14,105 nucleotides of DNA, taken from assembly GCA_027365375.1 (NCBI GenBank), contig DAHXNM010000065.1, positions 1 through 14,105 on the forward strand, in the 5' to 3' direction. Origin of the DNA: Ferrimicrobium sp. Its GTDB lineage: Bacteria; Actinomycetota; Acidimicrobiia; Acidimicrobiales; Acidimicrobiaceae. Positions within the stretch are counted from its first letter, which is position 1, and the number at the start of each line of letters is the position of its first letter. The translations under genes and the position numbers were made by a program. Below are positions 6,863 through 14,105 of the stretch, in pieces. Below the pieces are notes generated by a model. The model searched no databases. It had not been told where the DNA came from and was given only the letters and a program-made list of their open reading frames with translations.

Positions 6863-7249
6863 TTAGAACTCTTCGCCGCCAAGCGCTCGCAATAAGGCGA
6901 GCGCCGCGGCTATACCCCGTCGCGTCGACGGAAGTCTAAGTTGTCGTGCGAGTTCGCGCCAGGTCGGCACCTTCGGCGAGGCGACACTTGCGGAGGTGGC
7001 CTGAATCCCGTGAGCTAGCCGCTCCACGAAGAGCGGCGTGTACGAACCTCCGAGTATCGCCAGCTTGGCGATTCGCGTAACCGTAGCTCTGCCAGCTTTG
7101 GAGTCAATCTTCTCGAGTATGACCGCTAATGCATCCGCGCCTCCGTAACGAGTCGCGATCAGCAACTCCTCTAACTTCTTTGGTTCCATGCGAGACCCAT
7201 CCAACTCGGTTGTCGCGCCAGATGGTATATAATCGATTGGTTCTGCCAT
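6863..7249 (-). CDS. DUF1641 family protein, probable small subunit of formate dehydrogenase (ForE-like)
   Basis: A 128-residue soluble-looking protein with no signal peptide or clear membrane helix. The middle (about residues 15-70) is helical and charged. The C-terminal stretch RLPSTRRGIAAALALLRALG matches the pattern 'dpe-r-gl-f-l-fL-alG' that I recognise from DUF1641 proteins such as YrhD/YjgD of Bacillus subtilis. Those proteins are encoded beside FdhF-like catalytic subunits and, from the ForCE work as I recall it, are needed to link formate oxidation to menaquinone. Position supports this: the gene starts 7 bases after the fdhF stop. The start is ATG 7249 with GAGG 5 bases upstream. 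An in-frame ATG at 7273 (or TTG at 7276) would overlap the fdhF end and has no visible ribosome site. It is shorter than the Bacillus proteins (about 160-185 residues), so family assignment from motif alone is moderate. Confidence 0.65.
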   Translation of the reverse strand: MAEPIDYIPSGATTELDGSRMEPKKLEELLIATRYGGADALAVILEKIDSKAGRATVTRIAKLAILGGSYTPLFVERLAHGIQATSASVASPKVPTWRELARQLRLPSTRRGIAAALALLRALGGEEF

Positions 7250-7256
7250 CAAACCC

Positions 7257-10244
7257 TCACTTTCGCTCGTCATCAACTTGGCTAGGACCGCTCGTTCCTA
7301 TCGAAGAGAGATCCGCCGTGACTGGGTCGCGATAATCACTCCTTGAGCGCTTAGCGACAATGTTCACGCCACGCTGAGGTGTCCTCTGTCCGTAGCGAAA
7401 ATTGTGCTTAGGCAACGCCCGTCGAGGGGTTGCATCTAGTACCTCAAGTTTGGCTGCAAGCTCCTTATAGGCCGGTGTGTGGGTGGCAGAATCCACCTCT
7501 GATGAGGTCAAGAAGTTCACCGCCATCTCGTTTTGCTGCGAGTTCATCGGTAGATACACCTGCTTGCCTTGCACTCTATCGGTGATGACAGCGCGCACCT
7601 TTACCGATCCTCGGCGAGACGTGAGCCGAACCAGGGAACCATCTACTACACCGCGTTCCTTGGCTAGCTCTGGTGACACCTCCACAAAAACCTCAGGCGT
7701 CATATGTGCGATACCGGCCACCCGGTATGTCATGTTGCCCTCATGGAAATGCTCCAGGAGCCGACCGTTGTTGACGTGAATATCGTACTCCTCATCAACC
7801 TCATCGGAGGGTGGATGAAAGCTCACTGGATGAAACCTCGCCTTGCCGGAGGGGAAATGGAAGCGATCCAGGTAGAGGATTGGCGAATCAGATCCATCCT
7901 CGGCTACCGGCCACTGTAGTGAACGATAGCCCTCCAACCGCTCATAATTAACTCCCGCAAATATCTCAGCCAGGCTCGCAGCCTCTGCCATGACTTCACT
8001 TGGGTGACTGTAGTTCCACGACGCTCCCATGGCATTGGCTATACCTTGGGTTATCATCCAATCCGGACGAGACTCGCCTAGAGAATCGAACACTCGGTAC
8101 AGCCGCTGCATCCGCCTCTCGGTGCTTGTGAAGGTCCCCTCCTTCTCGAGAGAGGGAGAGGCCGGCAGCACTACATCTGCAAACCTGGCGGTGTTAGAGA
8201 AGAAAATATCCTGTACCACGAAGAAATCTAGCTTTCGAAATGCGTCCTGGACCACGGTAGAGTTCGCATCGACAAGACCCATCTCTTCACCGGTCAAGAG
8301 GAGTGCCCTTAACGATCCCGCGTGGATTGCATCGACCATCTCATGGTTATCAAGTCCCTGAGTGGTAGGGATGGTCACACCCCATGCCGCCTCATACTTT
8401 GCAACAACCTCTGGATCTTCAACCTTTTCGTACCCAGGGAAGTATGTCGGCATCGCACCAAAGTCGCTAGCACCCTGCACGTTGTTGTGCCCTCGCAACG
8501 GATAGGCTCCACAGCCTGGTTTCCCGAAGTTGCCTGAAACTAGCAAGAGATTCGCTATCGCAGTTGAGGTATCAGAGCCAGCACTATGCTGAGTCACTCC
8601 CATCGCCCAAAGAACGCTGAACGACCGAGCATGCGCCAGCGCCTCGAAAACCTCTACCAACCTAGCCTCGGGTACACCAGTAATCTCAGCAGCATACTCG
8701 AGCGTGAAGGCCTCTAGCGAGGCACGAAACTCCTCAACGTTCTCGACACGCTCAGCCAAAAACGCAGCATCGTGGTAGTCATGATCGAAGAGATATTTGC
8801 TCGCAGCCGACAGCCATACTAGGTCAGTGCCAGGTCGCGGTGCGAACCAAATATCTGCTCTTTGGGCCATCTCGTGCTTACGCAAATCGGCGACGATCAA
8901 CTTCTGCCCTCGTGACTTGTGTGCCCGTTTGACCCGGGTCGCAATCACCGGGTGACTCTCAGCGGTATTCGACCCGACGATAAGCACAAGGTCACTCGCC
9001 TCTATATCCTTGACCGAGCCGGAGTCACCCCCGTATCCCACCGTTCTCCAGAGGCCCATCGTCGCTGGTGACTGACAGTATCGTGAACAGTTGTCAACGT
9101 TATGAGTCCCGATGACCGCCCTCGCGAGCTTCTGAGCGAGAAAGGCCTCCTCATTGGTACACTTTGACGATGCGATGACACCTACTGAATCTGGACCATC
9201 GCGATCTATGATCGCGTGCAGCGAATCCGCGATGAAACGAAATACCTCATCCCAGGTAGCCTGCCTGAAGTGTTCACCATCGCGAATCAAAGGATGTGTA
9301 AGGCGATCGTTACTGTTGACATAATCCCACGCGAACTTCCCTTTCACGCAGGTGGAGATCCCGTTCATCGGGCCGTGCTCTGGATTCACCTTGAGGATCG
9401 AACGCCCCTTGGTCCATACGTCAAAGGAACAACCGACTCCACAGTATGTGCAGACGGTCTTGGTCTTTCTTACCAGCTGACGTCGCAGTCGCTCCTCCAT
9501 CTCCGAGAGGGCGAAGATTGGTTTGAGGCCAATAGCAGGTTCAAGCGCCTTTGTCAGGCTGATCATTGGCTCACGCACCTTGGGCTTGATGTTGGTGGCG
9601 AGCCCAGCCTTGCCTATCATCGACTTCTCCATCAGAGCGTTGCAAGGACACACAGTAACACAGTGCCCACAACTGACACAGCTTGACTCCCCTGCTAGAA
9701 CACCGCCGTCGAACACCACCCTTGGAATCGGCAACGACCAATCGATCGAAAGCGTCTCGTTGACCTGCACCTCCTGGCACGCCTGGACGCATCGTCCACA
9801 AAGAATGCACTGAGAGGGATCGTATCGATAGAAGGGGTGGCTGTCGTCTACATCGTAAGGTTTGGGCCGATATGGTACCGGCTGGTCGTTGATTCCCATG
9901 TCGCGCACCGTATTGTGGAGCACGCAGTCGGAGTTGTTGTTATCACAGATCGTGCAGTAAAGATCATGATTTACCAACAGCCGCTGTGCGGATCCTTCGC
10001 GCTCTGGTGCAACCGCCATCAAGGCAACCTCTTCACCTCCAGCAACGGTGACTTCGCAGGCTCGGCGGGTTGCTCCGTCGACCTGCACTAGACACAGATC
10101 GCAGGTCCCAATGGTGCCGAGCATCGGGTGATAGCAGACCTGGGGGATGTTGGCTTCGACTCGATTGAGGACATCAATCAATAACTCGTTCGGCTGAACC
10201 TGATGCTTGACTCCAGCGATTGTTACGTCAACTAGCTCCTGCAA
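7257..10244 (-). CDS. fdhF: Molybdopterin oxidoreductase, noncanonical formate dehydrogenase catalytic subunit (FdhF/ForC type)
   Basis: A 995-residue cytoplasmic iron-sulfur molybdoenzyme expected to oxidise formate to CO2. Domains in order: a plant-type [2Fe-2S] domain (C37, C48, C51, C63); a NuoG-like His-Cys cluster motif (H93, C97, C100, C107); two ferredoxin [4Fe-4S] motifs (C146/149/152/156 and C189/192/195/199); the bis-MGD catalytic domain with its own [4Fe-4S] (C265, C268, C272, C299); and a C-terminal molybdopterin-dinucleotide-binding domain from about 815. The Mo ligand is Cys390 in NCSRYCQSP, coded by TGT at 9075-9077, so it is not selenocysteine. The next residue is Gln391 where classical formate dehydrogenases have His. 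The stretches TVGYGGDSGS and YPLRGHNNVQGA are typical of the Bacillus/actinobacterial type paired with DUF1641. Start is TTG at 10244, with AGGAGG 5 bases upstream. There is no diaphorase partner gene beside it, which favours quinone over NAD as acceptor (inference). Confidence 0.92.
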   Translation of the reverse strand: MQELVDVTIAGVKHQVQPNELLIDVLNRVEANIPQVCYHPMLGTIGTCDLCLVQVDGATRRACEVTVAGGEEVALMAVAPEREGSAQRLLVNHDLYCTICDNNNSDCVLHNTVRDMGINDQPVPYRPKPYDVDDSHPFYRYDPSQCILCGRCVQACQEVQVNETLSIDWSLPIPRVVFDGGVLAGESSCVSCGHCVTVCPCNALMEKSMIGKAGLATNIKPKVREPMISLTKALEPAIGLKPIFALSEMEERLRRQLVRKTKTVCTYCGVGCSFDVWTKGRSILKVNPEHGPMNGISTCVKGKFAWDYVNSNDRLTHPLIRDGEHFRQATWDEVFRFIADSLHAIIDRDGPDSVGVIASSKCTNEEAFLAQKLARAVIGTHNVDNCSRYCQSPATMGLWRTVGYGGDSGSVKDIEASDLVLIVGSNTAESHPVIATRVKRAHKSRGQKLIVADLRKHEMAQRADIWFAPRPGTDLVWLSAASKYLFDHDYHDAAFLAERVENVEEFRASLEAFTLEYAAEITGVPEARLVEVFEALAHARSFSVLWAMGVTQHSAGSDTSTAIANLLLVSGNFGKPGCGAYPLRGHNNVQGASDFGAMPTYFPGYEKVEDPEVVAKYEAAWGVTIPTTQGLDNHEMVDAIHAGSLRALLLTGEEMGLVDANSTVVQDAFRKLDFFVVQDIFFSNTARFADVVLPASPSLEKEGTFTSTERRMQRLYRVFDSLGESRPDWMITQGIANAMGASWNYSHPSEVMAEAASLAEIFAGVNYERLEGYRSLQWPVAEDGSDSPILYLDRFHFPSGKARFHPVSFHPPSDEVDEEYDIHVNNGRLLEHFHEGNMTYRVAGIAHMTPEVFVEVSPELAKERGVVDGSLVRLTSRRGSVKVRAVITDRVQGKQVYLPMNSQQNEMAVNFLTSSEVDSATHTPAYKELAAKLEVLDATPRRALPKHNFRYGQRTPQRGVNIVAKRSRSDYRDPVTADLSSIGTSGPSQVDDERK

Positions 10245-10247
10245 CGC

Positions 10248-10264
10248 AACCTCCTCTCGAGGTT
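10248..10264 (-). promoter_or_regulatory. Hairpin overlapping the fdhF Shine-Dalgarno
   Basis: On the minus strand AACCTC (10264-10259), loop GAGAG, and GAGGTT (10253-10248) form a perfect 6-bp stem with a 5-base loop. The fdhF ribosome site AGGAGG spans the loop and stem (10255-10250), and the TTG start follows 5 bases later. If the transcript starts upstream of 10264, the stem would partly hide the ribosome site. Whether it does depends on the transcription start, which I cannot fix. Confidence 0.45.
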
Positions 10265-10369
10265 ACAGTACCACAAGCTAAGCTACCTTATCCCATAACA
10301 GAACTCAGCTTGGCCAAAATTCATGACCTGAATGCCTCGGCAATAATCGTGTGGACTAACCTGGATCAT

Positions 10370-11146
10370 GTGTTTGACCTCAACGAACCAGTGACGCTAG
10401 ACTATCACTTCGATATTCTTTGTCCATTTGCTTACATGACCTCCAAGTGGATTCGAAATGTTCGAGAGCAGGTCCCTCTGACTATCAACTGGAGATTCTT
10501 CAGCCTTGAGGAGGTGAACCTTGAGGAGGGAAAGCGTCACCCTTGGGAGCGCTCCTGGTCCTATGGATGGTCAATGCTACGGATCGCGGCGCTATTGCGG
10601 CGCCAAGATACAGAGCTCGTTGACCGCTGGTACGCTCTAGCTGGCTTCGCACTTCACGAGGCCGGTCTAAAGCCACATGATCCATCGGTAGCACGAGAAC
10701 TTCTCACCGAGTTGGACCTAGACCCTGAGCTCGTTGAGCAATCGATGCAAGACCCAACGCTCGACGATGAGATCCGCCAAGACCATGCGAGGGTGATATC
10801 ATCGGGTGGCTTTGGGGTGCCAACGCTGATCTTCGAGAACGGGCATACCCTCTTTGGTCCAGTCCTGATCGACCCTCCATCGGGCGAGACTGCGCTAGAT
10901 CTCTGGAGTATGGTTCGGCTAGCCTCACAGCATTCAAACTTCTTCGAACTCCAACAACCAAAGGGCCCCAAACAGCTCGACGCGATCGAGCAAGCCTTGC
11001 AACCCTACCTTCAAGGACGCGATTGGAAAAGCATCAATCGCGGCCAAGAGGTAACCTTCGGCCAAGAGCATGGGAGTGGAGGGATCGATCAATCTCGAAC
11101 ACCGAAAAGTCCGGCACAGACAAGTCCGACACAGACAAGGAGCTAG
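10370..11146 (+). CDS. DsbA-family thioredoxin-fold protein, Rv2466c (mycothiol-dependent nitroreductase)-like
   Basis: A thioredoxin-fold protein with a helical insertion, about 258 residues. FDILCPFAYMTSKWI near the N-terminus aligns with the redox site of mycobacterial Rv2466c (CPWC), but here the motif is CPFA: Cys18 is kept and the second Cys is Ala21. The cis-proline loop GVPTL is at 149-153. The stretch LFGPVLIDPPSGE...LDLW and FFELQQPKG match the conserved end of the Rv2466c family. About 55 polar residues follow that the mycobacterial protein lacks. The start is uncertain: GTG at 10349, 10370 and 10391 are all in frame, none has a clear Shine-Dalgarno, and a leaderless start is possible. 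I chose 10370 because its N-terminal length best fits Rv2466c. The frame stays open upstream into fdhF, which I reject. It is followed 8 bases later by a DinB-fold gene. Activity is inferred. Confidence 0.75.
   Translation: MFDLNEPVTLDYHFDILCPFAYMTSKWIRNVREQVPLTINWRFFSLEEVNLEEGKRHPWERSWSYGWSMLRIAALLRRQDTELVDRWYALAGFALHEAGLKPHDPSVARELLTELDLDPELVEQSMQDPTLDDEIRQDHARVISSGGFGVPTLIFENGHTLFGPVLIDPPSGETALDLWSMVRLASQHSNFFELQQPKGPKQLDAIEQALQPYLQGRDWKSINRGQEVTFGQEHGSGGIDQSRTPKSPAQTSPTQTRS
11107..11136 (+). repeat. Two tandem 15-bp units at the 3' end of the DsbA-like gene
   Basis: Two adjacent 15-base units, 11107-11121 and 11122-11136, differ at one base (AAGTCCGGCACAGAC versus AAGTCCGACACAGAC). They encode repeated SPAQT / SPTQT residues at the protein's C-terminus. 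This is in-frame (five codons per unit), so copy-number change would lengthen or shorten only the tail. Confidence 0.8.
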
Positions 11147-11154
11147 CACTTTAG

Positions 11155-11949
11155 ATGGATGAGGTCGTATCTACCCTTTTCATGGAGTGGGATGCTCTTG
11201 ATGAACTCGTTCACCAAATACACGAAGACCAATGGATGCAGCCGTCACAGCTGCCTCATTGGACCAACTTCGATATTCTTGCCCACATCATCGGTACCGA
11301 ACGCTTCTTGTCGGGTGAATCACCCTCAGAGCTGGATCTGCCCGCAGATCGAGAGTATGCAAACGAAGTAGCCAAACTCAATGATCGATGGATTCAGTCG
11401 CTTCACAGACTAACCTCAAGCGAACTAATCGTCTATTTCGGCGAGACGATCTCACTGCGCAAGCAGGCTCTTGCTAACATCACCGACTCAGAACTTGATG
11501 CTCTAGGTTGGACGCCGATTGGTCAGGCTCCGTTTCGGCGCTTCTTGCAGATACGTGTCTTTGATTGTTACGTCCACGAACAGGATCTACGCCGGTCACT
11601 CAATCTACCTGGTCATAGCTCAGGTGTTATCGCTGAATTCAGCATGGATGAGGTGGAGCGCGCGCTTGGCTATATCATCGGCAAACAGGCACGTCTCCCG
11701 CAAGGTACAAGCGTTCAACTCCGCCTCGTTGGTGGCGTTCAGCGCACCTGGAACATCCAGGTGAACGAACGCGCTCGGCTCGTCGAGCCACTCGCAGAGC
11801 CAACGTGTGCCCTTCAGCTAGATTCAGCCATCTTCTTGGCACTCGCCTGCGGGAGGATAGATCCAGCTGGCGTGACCGAGGAGATCTATGTCGATGGCGA
11901 CGAGCGACTGGCACAACAAATCATCCAGAATCTGGCCTTCACCATCTAA
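11155..11949 (+). CDS. DinB/maleylpyruvate-isomerase-fold protein, probably mycothiol-dependent
   Basis: A 264-residue protein of the actinobacterial TIGR03083 / MDMPI family, in which a four-helix DinB-like domain holds a metal ion and typically uses mycothiol. The N-terminal domain shows the pattern WDALDELVHQIHEDQWMQPS, then PHWTNFDILAHIIGTE with metal-ligand candidate H44. The second ligand block is RVFDCYVHEQDLRRSL (134-149; D137, H141), the 'D-wvHeqDiR' signature. The C-terminal part (about 165-264) fits the MDMPI C-terminal / SCP2-like domain. The exact reaction is unknown: the family includes maleylpyruvate isomerase, and other members are thought to be thiol transferases or detoxification enzymes. 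Start ATG 11155 has AAGGAG (11138-11143) 11 bases upstream, inside the preceding gene; the genes are 8 bases apart and almost surely co-transcribed. It converges on the MBL-fold gene, with 36 bases between them and no clear terminator. Confidence 0.8.
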   Translation: MDEVVSTLFMEWDALDELVHQIHEDQWMQPSQLPHWTNFDILAHIIGTERFLSGESPSELDLPADREYANEVAKLNDRWIQSLHRLTSSELIVYFGETISLRKQALANITDSELDALGWTPIGQAPFRRFLQIRVFDCYVHEQDLRRSLNLPGHSSGVIAEFSMDEVERALGYIIGKQARLPQGTSVQLRLVGGVQRTWNIQVNERARLVEPLAEPTCALQLDSAIFLALACGRIDPAGVTEEIYVDGDERLAQQIIQNLAFTI

Positions 11950-11985
11950 GCAGTCCGCCACCCAGACCTAAGCCGGCACAGGACC

Positions 11986-13020
11986 CTACTGTAGCGCCTC
12001 GAAGTGATACAGACCCTCACGTAGCGACTGGTCAACCCGGCCCTGTACCGCCAGCAGCTCCAAATGAAATTTCGTCTCCATTACAGCTAACATCTGGTTA
12101 AAGGCATCCAACTCACCGAGATGGCGCTGCCGTCGCGTCCAACGCAGTACCTCAGCGACCTCGAACGGAGTGGATGCTCCTTCGATCACAGCGGTCTCAG
12201 TAGCTCCGAGGCGCGTGTCGTGATGAGCAAGCAGTTCATCCACTCGCCCATGAAAACCTGCAGCAGGCATTCCGTGTGCCGGGAGTAGTTGTGAATCCGG
12301 GAGCAGGCGCACCCGTCGCAAAGAGCCAAGGTAACTTCCAAGTGGATCTCGATACACCGTTGGTTCGAATCCAATCGACGGGGTGATGTGAGGAAGAACA
12401 TGGTCTCCCGCGAACAACATCCGGTTCAACTCATCAAAAAAGACGATGTGCCCTCGCGTGTGACCCGGTGTTGAGATGACTCGAAGGCTACGGGTGGTCA
12501 GCTCTATAGTCTCCTCCACCAGCCATCGGTCAGGCTCTTCATAGAGCGAGCCAGCAATATCCTCTTCAGCCGGCGATGGACCCATCGCAGCCACGATCTG
12601 GCTAGCTCCGCAGCGTTCCAACTCATCCAACTGATCGCGAAGAGGACTCTCCCGCGGATGGGCGGCGCGACCGATCGACTCCTGCTCCCCCACTCCGAGA
12701 GCGATGGGCGTAGCGAATTCGCGCCTCACCGCAACCGCCTGGGTGTAGTGATCACGATGGATATGTGTAACCAAAAATTGGCTGATATCGCCGAGCGAGG
12801 CACCGAGTGTCTTCAGTGCCTCCTCAAAGGCCGAACGCGCAACCGAGAGCTGTTGGCCGGAATCTATCATCACCAATCTGTCACCATCTACGATCGTGTA
12901 GACATTAACCGCCCTCAAGCCGTCATGTGGAAGAGGTAGCGGAATGCGATACACGCTTGGTGCCACTTGGAAACAACCGGGCTCATCCCACGACTTGTCG
13001 ACAGGCTTTGGCATACTCAT
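11986..13020 (-). CDS. MBL-fold metallo-hydrolase with C-terminal winged-helix domain
   Basis: A 344-residue metallo-beta-lactamase-fold hydrolase. The metal-binding set is complete: THIHRDH (H86, H88, D90, H91), TPGHTRGH (H187), AGDH (D206) and PAHG (H249), so a binuclear metal centre and hydrolytic activity are expected. The region after about 258 (GRVDELLAHHDTRL through LLAVQGRVDQ to the end) is the small winged-helix domain (BLACT_WH type) seen in LACTB2-like and related hydrolases. Substrates in this branch range from thioesters to RNA to lactones; none can be assigned. There is no signal peptide, so it is cytoplasmic. The start is ATG 13020 with GGAG 5 bases upstream. It has its own promoter-like pair upstream and is not coupled to a neighbour. 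Confidence 0.88.
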   Translation of the reverse strand: MSMPKPVDKSWDEPGCFQVAPSVYRIPLPLPHDGLRAVNVYTIVDGDRLVMIDSGQQLSVARSAFEEALKTLGASLGDISQFLVTHIHRDHYTQAVAVRREFATPIALGVGEQESIGRAAHPRESPLRDQLDELERCGASQIVAAMGPSPAEEDIAGSLYEEPDRWLVEETIELTTRSLRVISTPGHTRGHIVFFDELNRMLFAGDHVLPHITPSIGFEPTVYRDPLGSYLGSLRRVRLLPDSQLLPAHGMPAAGFHGRVDELLAHHDTRLGATETAVIEGASTPFEVAEVLRWTRRQRHLGELDAFNQMLAVMETKFHLELLAVQGRVDQSLREGLYHFEALQ

Positions 13021-13040
13021 TCAAACTCCAATCTGAAATG

Positions 13041-13069
13041 AGCCTACCCAAGATCTGCGATAGACACAA
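13041..13069 (-). promoter_or_regulatory. Candidate promoter of the MBL-fold hydrolase gene
   Basis: On the minus strand TTGTGT (13069-13064) and TAGGCT (13046-13041) are separated by exactly 17 bases. The -10 form TAGGCT is common in actinobacterial vegetative promoters. The predicted start near 13034 gives a leader of about 14 bases that includes the GGAG ribosome site, consistent with the ATG at 13020. The rest of the gap to 13179 holds only a weak CCTCT/AGAGG inverted repeat (13122-13141). Confidence 0.5.
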
Positions 13070-13178
13070 GACGTATCAGTGAACTCAGCGAATAACCCAT
13101 ATCTGGCTCGCTGGTGGCATCCCTCTGTGGGAGAAAAGAGGTTAGCGGACCGACCCCAATCCCCGCAGTGAACGCGTA

Positions 13179-14105
13179 TTAGCGATCGCCAGCCAGCTCG
13201 CGGTAGTACGCGATCGCCGTGGCGATACCCTCCTCGAGGCCGATAGTTGCCCGAAATCCGAGCTGCTCCTGCAGGCTTGTGTCGCCGCCTCGAGCAAAAA
13301 CTCCAACGGGGCGATCGTCACGACCTTGCACCTCTGTGTCGTACCCGCAAGCACCGACCGCGACTCGAGCAAAGTCGAGAAAACTCGTCAATCGGCCCGT
13401 CGACAGGTTGATAGCGCCTCCATCGTCGATCGCATCCATCGTGCCGACCACACCACGTACGCAATCGTCGATATGGATAAAATCACGCATCTGCCGCCCG
13501 CTACCCCAAACCACCAACGGCTCATCTGCCGATCCGGCCAACGCCCGCTTGCAGATCGAAGGGAAGGGGTAGGTGTCATCCTGGTCAGCACCATAGCCCG
13601 AGAATGGGCGGTAACAGACCGAGGCTAGTCCGTGTCTCTCGTTGGCTAGACGCGCGAGGTACTCACAGGTCAGCTTTGCCCATCCATAAGACATATCGGG
13701 CATGCCGATATCATCTCCAAAATCAATCATCTCTTCCGATAGCAGCACATAACCCTCTTGCCGCTGGAGGCTCACCGGATACGCAGCGCTTGAAGAGAAA
13801 CAGACGGTTTTGGTAGGTCGTGCCGCCGCCGCCCATTGCCAATACTCAGCATCGATCGAGAGATCATCTGCGATCGCCAAAGGATTGTGCTCGATCATCA
13901 GACGTCCACCCACCATCGCAGCTAGATGGAGAACGAGATCAAAGGACTCGTGCGTGCTGCGGCGAAAGAACTGACGACAGTCCTCCTTGTAAAAATGAAA
14001 GCCCGAATACTCTCGTGGGTCGAACAGCGGCCAACCTAAAGCGGGGTCGATGCCTCCTGTGGCCGACGCAATCGGGTCAACAACATGAACCTCGTCACCA
14101 GCTAG
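13179..14105 (-). CDS. NAD-dependent nucleotide-sugar epimerase/dehydratase, N-terminus cut by right edge
   Basis: An extended short-chain dehydrogenase of the NDP-sugar epimerase/dehydratase group, involved in making activated sugars for surface polysaccharide. The frame is open from base 14105 to the TAA at 13179 (308 residues visible). The first residues (LAGDEVHVVDP) correspond to the second beta-strand of the Rossmann fold, so only about 20-30 residues, with the glycine-rich NAD motif, are missing. Counting from the edge, visible landmarks are VLHLAAMVGG (58-67), CFSSSAAYPV (102-111), and the catalytic YGWAK (Y140, K144). RDFIHIDD (a substrate-binding loop) and the C-terminal RPVGVFARGGDTS follow. 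An internal ATG at 13916 is not the start: the 63 residues before it are clearly homologous. The SSSAAYP form resembles GDP-sugar enzymes, but the substrate is not certain. Confidence 0.9.
   Translation of the reverse strand, partial: LAGDEVHVVDPIASATGGIDPALGWPLFDPREYSGFHFYKEDCRQFFRRSTHESFDLVLHLAAMVGGRLMIEHNPLAIADDLSIDAEYWQWAAAARPTKTVCFSSSAAYPVSLQRQEGYVLLSEEMIDFGDDIGMPDMSYGWAKLTCEYLARLANERHGLASVCYRPFSGYGADQDDTYPFPSICKRALAGSADEPLVVWGSGRQMRDFIHIDDCVRGVVGTMDAIDDGGAINLSTGRLTSFLDFARVAVGACGYDTEVQGRDDRPVGVFARGGDTSLQEQLGFRATIGLEEGIATAIAYYRELAGDR

Noticed and set aside
9075..9077. Possible selenocysteine at the formate dehydrogenase active site
   Set aside because: The codon reads TGT (Cys), not TGA, and the frame is uninterrupted.
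10220..10369. Longer N-terminus of the DsbA-like protein from an ATG at 10220
   Set aside because: It would overlap the 5' end of divergent fdhF and add about 50 residues without similarity to the family; later GTG codons fit better.
13179..13916. Complete 245-residue epimerase starting at ATG 13916
   Set aside because: The frame continues to the window edge with recognisable Rossmann-fold residues before that ATG, so the gene is partial.

Overview
The window looks like a chromosomal segment of a moderate-GC (roughly 55% by eye) actinobacterium, plausibly an acidophilic Acidimicrobiia relative such as Ferrimicrobium or Acidimicrobium. The placement is inferred from two adjacent proteins of mycothiol-linked families, frequent GTG/TTG starts, AGGAGG-type ribosome sites and a Bacillus/Actinobacteria-type formate dehydrogenase. 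I see no mobile element, tRNA, rRNA or CRISPR array, and no intergenic stretch longer than 300 bases.

Left end (1-1882): the N-terminus of an AI-2E family membrane protein runs off the left edge on the minus strand. It is divergent from a complete polytopic membrane protein of the UPF0104 / lysylphosphatidylglycerol-synthase-TM family on the plus strand. The 248-base divergent spacer holds two dyads. A hairpin lies in the convergent spacer that follows.

Central metabolism (1883-6862): a tight minus-strand operon pdhA-pdhB-pdhC-lpdA encodes a complete 2-oxoacid (most likely pyruvate) dehydrogenase complex of the heterotetrameric-E1, Bacillus-like type, with its own E3. Junctions are 0-13 bases and ribosome sites lie in the preceding genes. 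A plausible promoter and several dyads precede pdhA.

Formate module (6863-10244): a 995-residue molybdopterin oxidoreductase with NuoG-like iron-sulfur domains is followed by a short DUF1641 protein. This pairing matches the noncanonical, menaquinone-linked formate dehydrogenase (ForCE) type of Bacillus subtilis. The molybdenum-ligand Cys390 is followed by Gln391 instead of the usual His. The gene has a TTG start and a Shine-Dalgarno partly inside a 6-bp stem.

Thiol module (10370-11949): divergent from the formate module is a two-gene unit. It encodes a DsbA-fold protein like the mycobacterial mycothiol-dependent nitroreductase Rv2466c, with CPFA instead of CPWC, and a DinB/maleylpyruvate-isomerase-fold protein, a family often mycothiol-dependent.

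Right end (11986-14105): a minus-strand metallo-beta-lactamase-fold hydrolase with a C-terminal winged helix and its own promoter, then an NAD-dependent sugar epimerase whose N-terminus is cut by the right edge. Most of the window is ordinary housekeeping DNA. The points most worth checking are the formate dehydrogenase active site and RBS hairpin, the dyad-rich pdh leader, and the altered mycothiol pair.
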